Positions 30,499-39,023 of a DNA stretch of 64,000 nt are shown here, piece after piece. Within the stretch, counting starts at the first letter, position 1. Each line of letters opens with the position of its first letter. Source of the DNA: an uncultured Alphaproteobacteria bacterium (GTDB lineage: Bacteria > Pseudomonadota > Alphaproteobacteria > Geminicoccales > Geminicoccaceae); the NCBI GenBank assembly GCA_937995535.1, contig CALKJU010000004.1, positions 1 to 64,000 on the forward strand, given 5' to 3'. Both the position numbers and the translations under genes were made by a program. The notes below the pieces were generated by a model. That model made no database searches. It had not been told where the DNA came from and was given only the letters and a program-made list of their open reading frames with translations.

Positions 30499-31473
30499 TC
30501 AGCCGCAGCCGGCCGAGCGCGCGCGAAGGCGGGCAAGCGCCAGCACGGTGTCGATCGTCGGCGTCCGCAGCCCCACCAGACGGCCCATCTCCTGGACCGC
30601 CGCCACCAGCGCATCGAGCTCCAGCGGCCGGCCCCGCTCCAGGTCCTGCAGCATCGAGGTGCGGTGCGCGCCGACGGCACCGGCCCCGGCGATGCGCCGA
30701 TCGACGTCGATCGCGAACCGGACACCCAGCCGCTCGGCGATCGCCTGCGCCTCCAGCATCATCGCCCGCGCCACGCTCCGCGCGCCCGGATCGGCGACGA
30801 TCGCGTCGAGGGTCGCCGTGGTCAGCACGCTGATCGGGTTGAAGCTGAGATTACCCCACAGCTTGACCCAGATCTCGTCGCGGATGCGCGGCCGGACCGG
30901 GGCCTTCAGCCCGGCCGCGATCAACGCCTCGGCGAGACGCTGGACCCGCTCGCTGCGCGCGCCATCGGGCTCGCCGAGCGAGAAGCGGTCGCCCTCGATC
31001 AGCTCGACGACGCCCGGCGCCACAACCTCGGCGGCCGGGTAGACCACGCAGCCGATGACGCGCTGCGGGCCGATCCCGTCCCACTGCACGTCGCCGGGAT
31101 CGACCGAGGCCAGCCGTGCATCCCGCCAGGGACCGTCGAGCCGGTGAAAGTACCACCAGGGCACGCCGTTGACCGCCATCACCACGGCGGTCGCAGGGCC
31201 CAGCAGGTGGCGCATCGCCGGCACGGCTGCCGGCACCTGATGCGCCTTCAAGGTGACGATGACATAGTCCTGCGGCCCGAGCTCGGCCGGATCGTCGGTC
31301 GCCGGCGGGCGGACCAGGACGCTGTCGCCGCCGTGGCGCAGCTCCAGGCCGCGGGTGCGCAGTGCCTCGAGCTGGGTGCCGCGTGCGATCAGCGCCACCT
31401 CGAGCCCGGCGACGGCGAGGCGCGCGCCGAGCAGCCCACCGATCGCACCCGCACCGTAGATCGTGATCCTCAC
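30499..31473 (-). CDS. ketopantoate reductase family protein (PanE/ApbA-like)
   Basis: NADPH-dependent 2-oxoacid reductase family. The 324 residues start MRITIYGAGAIGGLLGARLA with the dinucleotide fold (G7-G12), followed by the PanE domain strand DYVIVTLKAHQ, the catalytic-lysine helix DEIWVKLWGNLSFNPIS and the C-terminal HRTSMLQDLERGRPLELDAL. Since it overlaps an acyl-CoA ligase gene and is far from panB or panC, a role in pantothenate synthesis is possible but not shown; many paralogues act on other branched 2-oxoacids. Confidence 0.85.
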   Translation of the reverse strand: MRITIYGAGAIGGLLGARLAVAGLEVALIARGTQLEALRTRGLELRHGGDSVLVRPPATDDPAELGPQDYVIVTLKAHQVPAAVPAMRHLLGPATAVVMAVNGVPWWYFHRLDGPWRDARLASVDPGDVQWDGIGPQRVIGCVVYPAAEVVAPGVVELIEGDRFSLGEPDGARSERVQRLAEALIAAGLKAPVRPRIRDEIWVKLWGNLSFNPISVLTTATLDAIVADPGARSVARAMMLEAQAIAERLGVRFAIDVDRRIAGAGAVGAHRTSMLQDLERGRPLELDALVAAVQEMGRLVGLRTPTIDTVLALARLRARSAGCG

Positions 31474-33020
31474 GGCTCGAGGCCGAGCCGTGCGGCGAGC
31501 CCGATCCGCTGCAGCTTGCCGGTGGCACCCTTCGGGATCTCGGGCACGAACAGGATCCGCCGCGGAACCTTGAAGTCCGCGAGGCGCTCGGCGGCGAAGG
31601 CGCGCAGCCCCGGCTCGTCGAGGCTCGCCCCGTCGCGCAACACGACCGCGGCCGCGACCTCCTCGCCGAGCTTGTCGTGCCGCAGCGCGAAGCAGACCAC
31701 CTGGGCGACCGCCGGGTGCTCGGACAGCACGGCATCGACCTCGAGCGGCGAAACCTTCTCCCCGCCCCGGTTGATGATCTCCTTGAGGCGGCCGGTGAGC
31801 GTGAGGTAGCCGGCGGCGTCGATCACGCCCTCGTCGCCGGTGCGGAACCAGCGTCGCCCCTCGGCCTCGACGAACGCCTTGGCGTTGGCCTCGGGGTTGC
31901 GCTCGTAGCCGGCGGTCACGTTGGCGCCGGAGATCACGACCTCGCCGGCGCTGCCGGTCGGCACGAACGCTCCGGCCTCGTCCATGACACGGACCAGCGG
32001 CCCGGCGGCGCGCCCGACGCTACCCGGCCGCCGTTCGCCCGGCGGCAGGGGATTGCTCGTCATCTGGTGCGCGGCCTCGGTCATCCCGTAAGATTCGATG
32101 ACGGGGCAGCGGAACGCGCCCTCGAGCTCGCGCAGCACCGCCGGCGGCAGCGAGGCGGAGCTCGAGCGGATCAGCCGCAGCTTGGCGCGGGCCAGCGCCT
32201 CGGGGTTGCGCGCCGCGCGGGCGAGAATCGCCTGATGCATGGTCGGCACGGCGGTGTACCAGCTCGGCTGGGCCTCCTCGAGCCAGGCGAAGAAGCGCAG
32301 CGCGTTGAACGGGCCCGGCGCGAACAGTGACCCCCCGGCGCCGAGCGCCGCCAGCGTCGCCGCCATCAGCCCATGGATGTGGAACAGCGGCATGATGCTG
32401 AGGCAGCGATCCGCGGCGGTGAGCGCCACCGCAGCGATGATGTGCTGTGCCGAGGCGGCGAGGTTCGCCTGGGTCAGCGGCACGATCTTCGGCCGCGCTG
32501 TCGTCCCGGAAGTGTGCAGCACCAGGGCGGTGTCGTCAGGTTCGGCCGGCCCCGGCGCGCCGCTCCCGATGCCACCGGATTCGGTCTCCGGCTCCAGCGC
32601 GAACGCCCCCGCCGCCGCCCCCGGCGGCACGCTCAGCCGCAGCACCCGGGCGCCGTGGCGGCGCGCGACCGTCGCCGCCGGGCCGGTGTCGCCGTCCGCC
32701 ACGACCAGCGCCCTGGCTCCGAGGTCGCCGAGATAGAAGTCGAGCTCCTCGGCGCGGTAGGCGGGATTGAGCGGGGCCGTCGTGGCGCCCGCGGCGATCG
32801 CGAGGAAGGCGGTCGCCATCTCGGGGCCGGTCGGCAGCACGATGGCGACCCGGTCGTTGCGCCCGATGCCGAGCCGGTTCAGGCGCGCGACGGTGCGCTC
32901 GATCTGCCCGGCGAGGCCGGCGTGGTCGAGTGGCGGCCGGTCCGGCGCGAGGACCGCCGGGGCGGCGGGCGCCGCCGTCCTCAGCAGGTCGAGCACGGTG
33001 CGGGCTGCGGTCTCGGCCAT
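31470..33020 (-). CDS. AMP-dependent acyl-CoA synthetase, oxalyl-CoA-synthetase-like
   Basis: ANL-superfamily ligase that adenylates a carboxylate and transfers it to CoA. The 516 residues show the P-loop LHTSGTTARPKIVPLTQANL near residue 165, the A5-type motif ESYGMTEAAHQM, the hinge TGDEGVIDAAGYLTLTGRLK, INRGGEKVSPLEVD and the catalytic lysine in PKGATGKLQRIG. The residues following the P-loop and the N-terminal half resemble the Pcs60/AAE3 (oxalate-CoA ligase) branch; that substrate is an inference. The gene overlaps the PanE-like gene by 4 bases and they form an operon. Confidence 0.85.
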   Translation of the reverse strand: MAETAARTVLDLLRTAAPAAPAVLAPDRPPLDHAGLAGQIERTVARLNRLGIGRNDRVAIVLPTGPEMATAFLAIAAGATTAPLNPAYRAEELDFYLGDLGARALVVADGDTGPAATVARRHGARVLRLSVPPGAAAGAFALEPETESGGIGSGAPGPAEPDDTALVLHTSGTTARPKIVPLTQANLAASAQHIIAAVALTAADRCLSIMPLFHIHGLMAATLAALGAGGSLFAPGPFNALRFFAWLEEAQPSWYTAVPTMHQAILARAARNPEALARAKLRLIRSSSASLPPAVLRELEGAFRCPVIESYGMTEAAHQMTSNPLPPGERRPGSVGRAAGPLVRVMDEAGAFVPTGSAGEVVISGANVTAGYERNPEANAKAFVEAEGRRWFRTGDEGVIDAAGYLTLTGRLKEIINRGGEKVSPLEVDAVLSEHPAVAQVVCFALRHDKLGEEVAAAVVLRDGASLDEPGLRAFAAERLADFKVPRRILFVPEIPKGATGKLQRIGLAARLGLEP

Positions 33021-33139
33021 CGGCGCGCCTCCCTTTGCGGGCGGCGAGGATGCACCGCGGCCCCCGGCGCGGGAAGTGCCGCTTGACCGCCGCCCGGCGC
33101 GCGGCGAGACCGGCGAGGGGCGTCGCGGGAGAGGCGGAC

Positions 33140-34123
33140 ATGAACCTGGTGCAACTGCGGCTGCGCGACGGCGGTCGCGCGGTCGGGGTCGTTGACGGTG
33201 ACCGGCTGCGCCTGCTCGACGGCGTCGCCAGCGTCTACGAGCTGGCCGGGCAGGCGATCAGCCGCGGCACCTCGCTCGCCGGCGCCGCCGGCGCCCGGCT
33301 CGGGCAGCGGGTCGAAAGCTACGACGACGTGATCGCCCAGCGCCGGATCCTCAACCCGGTCGATCATCCCGACCCGGCCCATCTCCACGTCACCGGCACC
33401 GGCCTGACCCATCTCGGCAGTGCCGCGACCCGCGCCGCGATGCACGCCGTGGCCGACCAGGAGCTGACCGACTCGATGAAGATGTTCCGCATGGGGGTCG
33501 AGGGCGGCCGGCCGCTGCCAGGCCAGATCGGCGTCCAGCCGGAGTGGTTCTTCAAGGGTGACGGCTCGACCGTGGTCCCGCCGGAGGGCGAGCTGGTGGC
33601 GCCGACCTTCGCCGAGGACGCCGGCGAGGAGCCGGAAATCGCCGGGCTCTACGTGATCGCCGGCGACGGCACGCCGTGGCGGCTCGGCTTCGCGCTCGGC
33701 AACGAGTTTTCCGATCACGTCATGGAGCGCCGGAACTACCTGTTCCTCGCCCACTCCAAGCTGCGCAGCTCGAGCTTCGGGCCCGAGCTGCGCACCGGTG
33801 CGTTGCCGCCGAGCGTCGAGGGAACCAGCGCCATCCGTCGCGAGCGGCGGATCATCTGGCAGAAGCCGTGGCTCAGCGGCGAGGCGAACATGTCCCACAG
33901 CCTCGCCAACCTCGAGCACCACCACTTCAAGTACCGGGCGTTCCGCCGCCCCGGCGACGTCCACGTGCACTTCTTCGGCACGGCCACGCTCAGCTTCGCC
34001 GACGGCATCCGAACGCAGCCCGGCGACCGGTTCGAGATCAGCTGCGCCGCGTTCGGCCGGCCGCTGCGCAACACGCTCGCCGCCGAGCGGGGCGAAACGC
34101 CGGTCGTGGTCCGCGCGCTCTAG
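33140..34123 (+). CDS. AraD1/GguC-family protein of the fumarylacetoacetate hydrolase fold
   Basis: FAH-superfamily protein of the AraD1/GguC branch, linked in Rhizobiales and Rhodospirillales to breakdown of sugar acids such as 2-keto-3-deoxy-arabonate. The 327 residues contain the conserved blocks MFRMGVEGGRPLPGQIG, QPEWFFKGDGS, GEEPEIAGLYVI with the acidic metal ligands, LGNEFSDHVMERRNYLFLA and HFFGTATLSFADGI. GGGAGAGG precedes the ATG at 33140. No dehydratase or sugar transporter lies beside it; the otnKC sugar-acid genes are 1.7 kb away. Confidence 0.85.
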   Translation: MNLVQLRLRDGGRAVGVVDGDRLRLLDGVASVYELAGQAISRGTSLAGAAGARLGQRVESYDDVIAQRRILNPVDHPDPAHLHVTGTGLTHLGSAATRAAMHAVADQELTDSMKMFRMGVEGGRPLPGQIGVQPEWFFKGDGSTVVPPEGELVAPTFAEDAGEEPEIAGLYVIAGDGTPWRLGFALGNEFSDHVMERRNYLFLAHSKLRSSSFGPELRTGALPPSVEGTSAIRRERRIIWQKPWLSGEANMSHSLANLEHHHFKYRAFRRPGDVHVHFFGTATLSFADGIRTQPGDRFEISCAAFGRPLRNTLAAERGETPVVVRAL

Positions 34124-34134
34124 CGCCGCTCCGG

Positions 34135-35085
34135 TCAGCTGGCGACGCCGGCCTCGACGTCGAGCAGCCCGCGGCGGCGCGCCCATTCGCGCACGACGGC
34201 CTCGAGCTCGGCGTCGCCGCCCTCCGGCAGCGCGATCAGCAATCGGACGAGCTGGTCACCCTGGCGGCCGGCGGCATCGCGGATGCCCTTGCCGCGCAGA
34301 CGCAGCGTCCGGCCCGAGCTCGAACCCTTGGGCACCGTCACCGCGACCTCACCGTCGATCGTCGGCACGCGGATCTTGCCGCCGAGCACCGCGGTCGCGA
34401 GCGGCACCGGCTGGTCGAGCAGGATGTCGAGTCCCTTGCGGCCGAGCTGCGGATGCTCGGCGACCGTGACCTCGATCAGCGCATCGCCGGCCGGTCCCCC
34501 GCCGACGCCCGGCTGGCCCTGACCCTTGAGGCGCAAGGTGGTCCCGCTCTCGATCCCGGCCGGGATGCTCACTTCGAGCGAACGCCCGTCGGGCAACAGC
34601 ACCCGGCGCTTGGCGCCGCGCGCCGCGTCGAGGAAGTCCACGGTGAGCTGGGCGCGGAGATCCTCCCCGCGGAAGGCCACGCCGCCCGGCCCGCCAGGGC
34701 GACCGGCCCGCGCGGCGCCGAACAGCTCGGAAAGGATGTCGTCGATCTCGCCGCCGCCTGCCCCGCCGGGCCCGCGCCCCCAGGAGAAGCTGAACCCGCC
34801 CGGGCCGGCACCGGGTCGCGCCCCGCCACGCGGCCGGAAGCCCTGGGCGAACGGCTTCTCGTTGCCCTGCTCGTCGATCTCGCCGCGGTCGTAGCGGGCG
34901 CGCTTGTCCTTGTCGGAAAGGATCTCGTAGGCGGCGGAGATCTGCTTGAAGCGCTCCTCGGCCTTACGATCGCCCGGATTGACATCCGGGTGGTATTGCT
35001 TGGCGAGCTTGCGGTAAGCCTTCTGGATCTCGGCGTCGCTCGCCGACTTGGTCACGCCGAGGATGCTGTAGAGCGACTTGCTCAT
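34135..35085 (-). CDS. DnaJ/CbpA-type co-chaperone without zinc finger
   Basis: Class II J-domain protein that stimulates a DnaK ATPase. The 316 residues start with the J-domain (residues 1-70: [19 protein letters not shown] and the HPD motif in YHPDVNPGD), then a Gly/Arg-rich linker, then two beta-rich substrate-binding domains ([38 protein letters not shown]). There are no CxxCxGxG repeats, which excludes DnaJ proper. It lies downstream of an hsp20 gene but a terminator separates them; no clear Shine-Dalgarno is seen before the ATG. Confidence 0.9.
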   Translation of the reverse strand: MSKSLYSILGVTKSASDAEIQKAYRKLAKQYHPDVNPGDRKAEERFKQISAAYEILSDKDKRARYDRGEIDEQGNEKPFAQGFRPRGGARPGAGPGGFSFSWGRGPGGAGGGEIDDILSELFGAARAGRPGGPGGVAFRGEDLRAQLTVDFLDAARGAKRRVLLPDGRSLEVSIPAGIESGTTLRLKGQGQPGVGGGPAGDALIEVTVAEHPQLGRKGLDILLDQPVPLATAVLGGKIRVPTIDGEVAVTVPKGSSSGRTLRLRGKGIRDAAGRQGDQLVRLLIALPEGGDAELEAVVREWARRRGLLDVEAGVAS

Positions 35086-35146
35086 CGATCGAACCCGCGG
35101 CCGGAAAGAACGCCACGCGTCACCCTACTTGCGCGGGCGTCCCGGT

Positions 35147-35178
35147 GCAAAGAAAGGGCGCCGACCGACCGGCGCCCT
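35147..35178 (-). terminator. rho-independent terminator of hsp20
   Basis: Read on the minus strand, the stem AGGGCGCCG / CGGCGCCCT (9 base pairs, 6-base loop; 35178-35155) is followed by TTTCTTT. It begins 26 bases after the hsp20 stop. Confidence 0.88.
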
Positions 35179-35203
35179 CTCCCCATGCGGCGCCAGGCCC
35201 GGC

Positions 35204-35620
35204 TCAGGCCGCCTTGGCGGTGATCGCGATGGTCCGGGGCTTCAGCGCCTCCGGCACCTCGCGGGCGAGGTCAATGTGCAGGATCCCATGCTCGAGCGAG
35301 GCAGCCTTGACCTCGACATGCTCGCCGAGGGTGAAGCGACGCTCGAACGGCTCGCGCGCGATGCCGCGCCGGATCCAGCCCTCGCTCTCGGTCTGCTCGA
35401 CCTTGCCGCGCACGCTCAAGATCCGGTCCTGCACGACCAGCTCGATGTCCTTCTCGGTGAACCCGGGCACGGCGAGGCTCAACCGATAGGCGTCCTCGCC
35501 GGTCTTGCGGATGTCGTAGGCCGGCGCGCTCGGCGCAGCCTCGGCGACACCGAAGAACTCGTCCGCCAGCCGCTCGAAGCGACGCAGCGAGCCGTACAGA
35601 GGAAGAGTGACGACGTTCAT
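35204..35620 (-). CDS. small heat-shock protein Hsp20 family
   Basis: ATP-independent chaperone with an alpha-crystallin domain, 138 residues. It has a short N-terminal region (LRRFERLADEFFG), the crystallin core from AYDIRKTGEDAYRLSLAVPG through IELVVQDRILSVRGK and the characteristic ARE-PFERRFTL strand, then the GILHIDLAREVPE tail in the region that normally carries the I-x-I/V anchor. The ATG at 35620 follows GGAGGATACA. A ROSE-like thermometer folds over this ribosome binding site and a probable heat-shock promoter lies further upstream, so induction by temperature at both transcription and translation is expected. Confidence 0.95.
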   Translation of the reverse strand: MNVVTLPLYGSLRRFERLADEFFGVAEAAPSAPAYDIRKTGEDAYRLSLAVPGFTEKDIELVVQDRILSVRGKVEQTESEGWIRRGIAREPFERRFTLGEHVEVKAASLEHGILHIDLAREVPEALKPRTIAITAKAA

Positions 35621-35710
35621 TGTATCCTCCAGATGAAGCGATACAGCCAGCGGCGCTCCCCGTGGACACGCCTTCGATCGGATCGTCGGTCCCGGCTGCG
35701 GCAACCGACG
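35621..35710 (-). promoter_or_regulatory. ROSE-like RNA thermometer in the hsp20 leader
   Basis: The predicted 5' leader ends in a hairpin (35645-35621) that pairs TGTATC with GATACA and CTTC with the Shine-Dalgarno GGAG, with one bulged G and a four-base ATCT loop. The sequence TCGCT opposite the ribosome binding site fits the U(U/C)GCU motif with bulged G of ROSE elements, which block translation of rhizobial small heat-shock genes at low temperature. An upstream hairpin CGTCGGT / ACCGACG (35710-35704 with 35690-35684) corresponds to the structural first stem. The pairing is read by eye; the function is by analogy. Confidence 0.75.
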
Positions 35711-35715
35711 AGCGA

Positions 35716-35744
35716 GATGTAAGGAAGGCACGAATCCGTTCAAG
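35716..35744 (-). promoter_or_regulatory. candidate RpoH-type promoter of hsp20
   Basis: On the minus strand CTTGAA (35744-35739) and TACATC (35721-35716) are separated by 17 bases. CTTGAA is the usual -35 of alphaproteobacterial RpoH promoters, and CCTTACATCT resembles the -10 region. Initiation near 35709 would give a leader of about 90 bases, the normal size for a ROSE-type leader. Confidence 0.6.
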
Positions 35745-35812
35745 ATGGCGAGGCCGGGCTCCCCGGTGCGGCGCGCCTCGGCTAGATCGGCGCCGGGCCG
35801 CGGGGAGGCGGC

Positions 35813-37084
35813 GTGCCGATGACGATCCTCCTGGGTGCCGTCGCCGACGACTTCACCGGTGCCACGGACCTGTGCAACACGCTCGTGCGCAACGGAATGC
35901 GCGCGATCCAGTTGATCGACCCGCCGCCGCCCGACCTCGCCGTGCCGGAGGCGGACGCGGTGGTCGTCGCGCTCAAGTCGCGGACCTGCCCGGCGCAGGA
36001 GGCGATCGACCTGACGCTGCGCAGTCTCGACTGGCTGCGGCGCGCCGGAGCGCGGCAGATCCTGTTCAAATACTGCTCGACCTTCGACAGCACCGACGCG
36101 GGCAACATCGGCCCGGTGGCGGACGCGCTGCTCGACGCACTGGGCGCCGACTTCACCATCGCCTGCCCGGCCTTCCCGGAGACCGGGCGGACCGTCTACC
36201 GCGGCCACCTGTTCGTCGGCGACGCACTGCTCTCCGACACCCACATGCGGCATCACCCGCTGACGCCGATGACCGACAGCAACCTCGTCCGGGTGCTGCA
36301 ACGACAGACGTCCCGAACGGTGGGGCTGCTGCCCTACGCCGACGTCGACCGGGGTGTCGGTGCCGTCGCCGCAGCCGTGGTGCGCCTGCGCGACGCCGGC
36401 GTCACCTACGCCATCGCCGACGCGCTGAGCGACCAGCACCTCCTGACCCTCGGCGAGGCGCTGGCGGAGCTGCCCCTGATCACCGGCGGCTCGGGCATCG
36501 CGATGGGACTGCCGGAGAACTTCCGCCGGCAGGGCTTGCTGCAACCGGGCACGAATGCGGCGGCCCTGCCGCCCGTGCCGGGCCCGGCCGCGGTGCTGGC
36601 CGGCTCCTGCTCGGCCGCCACGCTCGCCCAGATCGAGGCGATGGCCGCGCACTGGCCAGCCCTCAAGCTCGACCCGATGCAGCTCGACGACGGGCAGGTC
36701 GTGGTGGACGCCCTGGATTGGGCGCGGCAGCGGCTCGCTGCCGGGCCCGTCCTGATCTACGCCAGCGCCCCACCCGCGGAGGTGGCCCAGGCGCAGCAGG
36801 TGCTCGGCCGCGAGGAGGCCGGGGCGCGGGTCGAGCGGGCGATGGCGGCGCTGGCGCGGGGTCTGGTCGAGGCCGGGGTCCGGCGCCTCGTGATCGCCGG
36901 CGGCGAGACCTCCGGTGCGGTGGTCAAGGCACTCGGCATCACCGGGCTGCGAATCGGGCAGCAGATCGACCCCGGTGTGCCGTGCTGCGTCACGATCGGC
37001 ACGCCGACACTTGCCCTCGCGCTCAAGTCCGGCAATTTCGGCGGGCCCGACTTCTTCACCAAGGCTCTGGAGACGATGCCTTGA
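35813..37084 (+). CDS. otnK: 3-oxo-tetronate kinase (four-carbon acid sugar kinase, DUF1537)
   Basis: ATP-dependent kinase that phosphorylates 3-oxo-tetronate at C4 in the catabolism of four-carbon acid sugars. The 423 residues show the N-terminal substrate site GAVADDFTGATDLCN, KYCSTFDSTDAGNIG, and ACPAFPETGRTVYRGHLFVG, and the C-terminal nucleotide-binding motif VIAGGETSGAVVKAL followed by TLALALKSGNFGGPDFF. GTG at 35813 has GGGGAGG five bases upstream; an ATG at 35819 is the alternative. It is coupled to otnC. The substrate is assigned from the family plus the neighbouring otnC and otnI; a threonate or erythronate dehydrogenase is not in the window. Confidence 0.9.
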   Translation: MPMTILLGAVADDFTGATDLCNTLVRNGMRAIQLIDPPPPDLAVPEADAVVVALKSRTCPAQEAIDLTLRSLDWLRRAGARQILFKYCSTFDSTDAGNIGPVADALLDALGADFTIACPAFPETGRTVYRGHLFVGDALLSDTHMRHHPLTPMTDSNLVRVLQRQTSRTVGLLPYADVDRGVGAVAAAVVRLRDAGVTYAIADALSDQHLLTLGEALAELPLITGGSGIAMGLPENFRRQGLLQPGTNAAALPPVPGPAAVLAGSCSAATLAQIEAMAAHWPALKLDPMQLDDGQVVVDALDWARQRLAAGPVLIYASAPPAEVAQAQQVLGREEAGARVERAMAALARGLVEAGVRRLVIAGGETSGAVVKALGITGLRIGQQIDPGVPCCVTIGTPTLALALKSGNFGGPDFFTKALETMP

Positions 37085-37713
37085 GCGACAGTGCCGCGCG
37101 GGACGCGATCTGCCGCCTCGGCAGATCCTTGTTCGACCGCGGGCTGACCTTCGGCAGCTCCGGAAACATCAGCGTGCGGTTCGGCGACGGCTGGCTGATG
37201 ACGCCGACGAACGTCCGCCTCGGCGACCTCGATCCGGCGCGCCTGAGCCGTCTCGACGACGCCGGCCGCCACGTCGCTGGCGATCCGCCGACCAAGGAGA
37301 CCTTCCTGCATCTCGGCATGTACCGGCGGCGCCCGGCGGCTCGCGCGGTGGTCCACCTGCACTCGACCTGGTCGGTCGCGGTGAGCATCCTCGCCGACGT
37401 CGACCCGGACGACGTGCTCCCGCCACTGACCGCCTACTACGTGATGCGGGTCGGCCGGCTGCCGCTCGTGCCGTACTACCGTCCGGGCGATCCGGCCCTC
37501 GGCGCGGCCGTGGAAGCCCTCGCCGACCGGCACCATGCGGTCCTGCTCGCGAACCATGGCCCGGTCGTCGCCGGCAGCGACCTCGATGCCGCGGCCAACG
37601 CGATCGAGGAACTCGAGGAGACCGCCAAACTGCACCTGCTGCTGCGTGGGCTGCCGGTGCGCCCGCTGACCGGGGCGCAGGTCGCCGACGTGCGACAGCA
37701 TTTCCCCACGTAA
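37081..37713 (+). CDS. otnC: 3-oxo-tetronate 4-phosphate decarboxylase (class II aldolase family)
   Basis: Metal-dependent decarboxylase that converts 3-oxo-tetronate 4-phosphate to dihydroxyacetone phosphate. The 210 residues have the family blocks TFGSSGNISVRFGDGWLMTPT, the phosphate site, the metal-binding VVHLHSTWSVAVS, and the third histidine in LLANHGPVVAG. It starts at a TTG that overlaps the otnK stop (TTGA); no other in-frame start lies before the conserved part. It follows otnK as in the described otn operons. Confidence 0.9.
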   Translation: MSDSAARDAICRLGRSLFDRGLTFGSSGNISVRFGDGWLMTPTNVRLGDLDPARLSRLDDAGRHVAGDPPTKETFLHLGMYRRRPAARAVVHLHSTWSVAVSILADVDPDDVLPPLTAYYVMRVGRLPLVPYYRPGDPALGAAVEALADRHHAVLLANHGPVVAGSDLDAAANAIEELEETAKLHLLLRGLPVRPLTGAQVADVRQHFPT

Positions 37714-37724
37714 GGAGTGATTGG

Positions 37725-39023
37725 ATGCGCCGGATCGCGGCGATGCTGGGGCTCGCCCTGCTGCTGTTCACCGCCGCGCCCCTGCGCGGCGAGGAGGCGC
37801 CGGCCGGCGAGCGCGCCTTCAACGGGCTCTCCTGGACAGTCGTGCGTACGCCGCCCGACCAGCGTGCCGACCTGCCCGAGCTGCGCCGCTGGCGGAACGT
37901 CTTTCTGGGCGATGTCCGGCCCTTCCCGGATCGTAAGATCCCGCCGGTGTTCTGGTTCGAGGACGGCGGCGTCGAGTTCGGCGTCGTCTACCAGAGCCGC
38001 GCGGCCCCGCTGGTCATGCTGATCGCCGGCACGGGTGCCGCCTTCGACACCCAGTCCAATCGCGAGCTGGCCCGCGCCCTCTACGCCGCCGGCCTGCATG
38101 TGGTCGGGCTCGCCTCGCCAAGCCATCCGAGCTTCATCGTCAACGGCTCGAGCTCCGGCGTACCGGGCCGGCCGGCCGAAGACGCGGCCGATCTTTATCG
38201 CGTCATGCAGATGGTCCTCGACCGTATCCGCGGCCGCATCGCGATCGAGGAGGTCCACCTCGCCGGGTTCAGCCTCGGTGCCCTGAACGCCGCCTGGGTG
38301 GCCGAGCTCGACCGGCGCGCGGGCAAGATCGGCTTCGACAAGGTGCTGCTGCTCAATCCGCCGGTCTCGCTGTGGAACTCGACCGAGCTGCTCGATGCGA
38401 TGTTCGACCGGCACGTGCCGGACAGCGCGCAGGGCCAGCGCGAGCTGTTCGACCGGATCTTCGCGCAGTTCGCGCGCGTCTTCTCGCGTGCCCGCGAATC
38501 CACCCTCGAAGGCGACTTCCTGTTCAACGCCTATGAGCAGCTCGAGCCGACGGACGCCGCCCTGGAGACGCTGATCGCGCTGACCTTCCGGCTGGCCGCG
38601 ATGAACATGATCTTCGCCAGCGACGTGGTCAGCAAGGCCGGCTACATGGTGCCGGTCGATGCCGACCTGCAGCCGACGACCTCGCTCTCACCCTTCATCG
38701 GGCCACTGCTGGCCAAGCGCTTCTCGGACTATTTCGACGGCATCTACTTGCCGCACATCCAGGCGAGCGAGCCGGGCTTCACCAGGGAGAGGGCGATCGC
38801 CGAGGCGTCGCTCTACCCGCTCGAAGCCTTCCTGCGCGGCGACGGCCGGATCGGCATGCTGACCAATCGCGACGAGCTCATCCTGTCGCCCGCCGAACTC
38901 GCCTGGCTCGCGGACGTGTTCGGCCCGCGGGCGATCCTGTTCGAGACGGGCGGGCACTGCGGCAACTATCTCCGGCCGGACGTGGTCGCCGCGATCGACG
39001 CGTTCTTCAGGAGCCGGCCATGA
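37725..39023 (+). CDS. exported alpha/beta-hydrolase-fold protein coupled to MlaA
   Basis: Periplasmic or envelope hydrolase of unknown substrate, 432 residues. The signal peptide is MRRIAAMLGLALLLFTAAPLRG. The nucleophile elbow AGFSLGA places Ser183; Asp383 (LTNRDEL) and His411 (ETGGHCGNY) are the probable triad partners, and an oxyanion-type strand LVMLIAGTGAAFD precedes them. AAGGAG lies 7 bases upstream of the ATG. Its stop overlaps the start of the MlaA lipoprotein gene (ATGA), so the two are translated together and a role in outer-membrane phospholipid handling is inferred. The linker between the elbow and the Asp holds a long helical insertion. Confidence 0.8.
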   Translation: MRRIAAMLGLALLLFTAAPLRGEEAPAGERAFNGLSWTVVRTPPDQRADLPELRRWRNVFLGDVRPFPDRKIPPVFWFEDGGVEFGVVYQSRAAPLVMLIAGTGAAFDTQSNRELARALYAAGLHVVGLASPSHPSFIVNGSSSGVPGRPAEDAADLYRVMQMVLDRIRGRIAIEEVHLAGFSLGALNAAWVAELDRRAGKIGFDKVLLLNPPVSLWNSTELLDAMFDRHVPDSAQGQRELFDRIFAQFARVFSRARESTLEGDFLFNAYEQLEPTDAALETLIALTFRLAAMNMIFASDVVSKAGYMVPVDADLQPTTSLSPFIGPLLAKRFSDYFDGIYLPHIQASEPGFTRERAIAEASLYPLEAFLRGDGRIGMLTNRDELILSPAELAWLADVFGPRAILFETGGHCGNYLRPDVVAAIDAFFRSRP

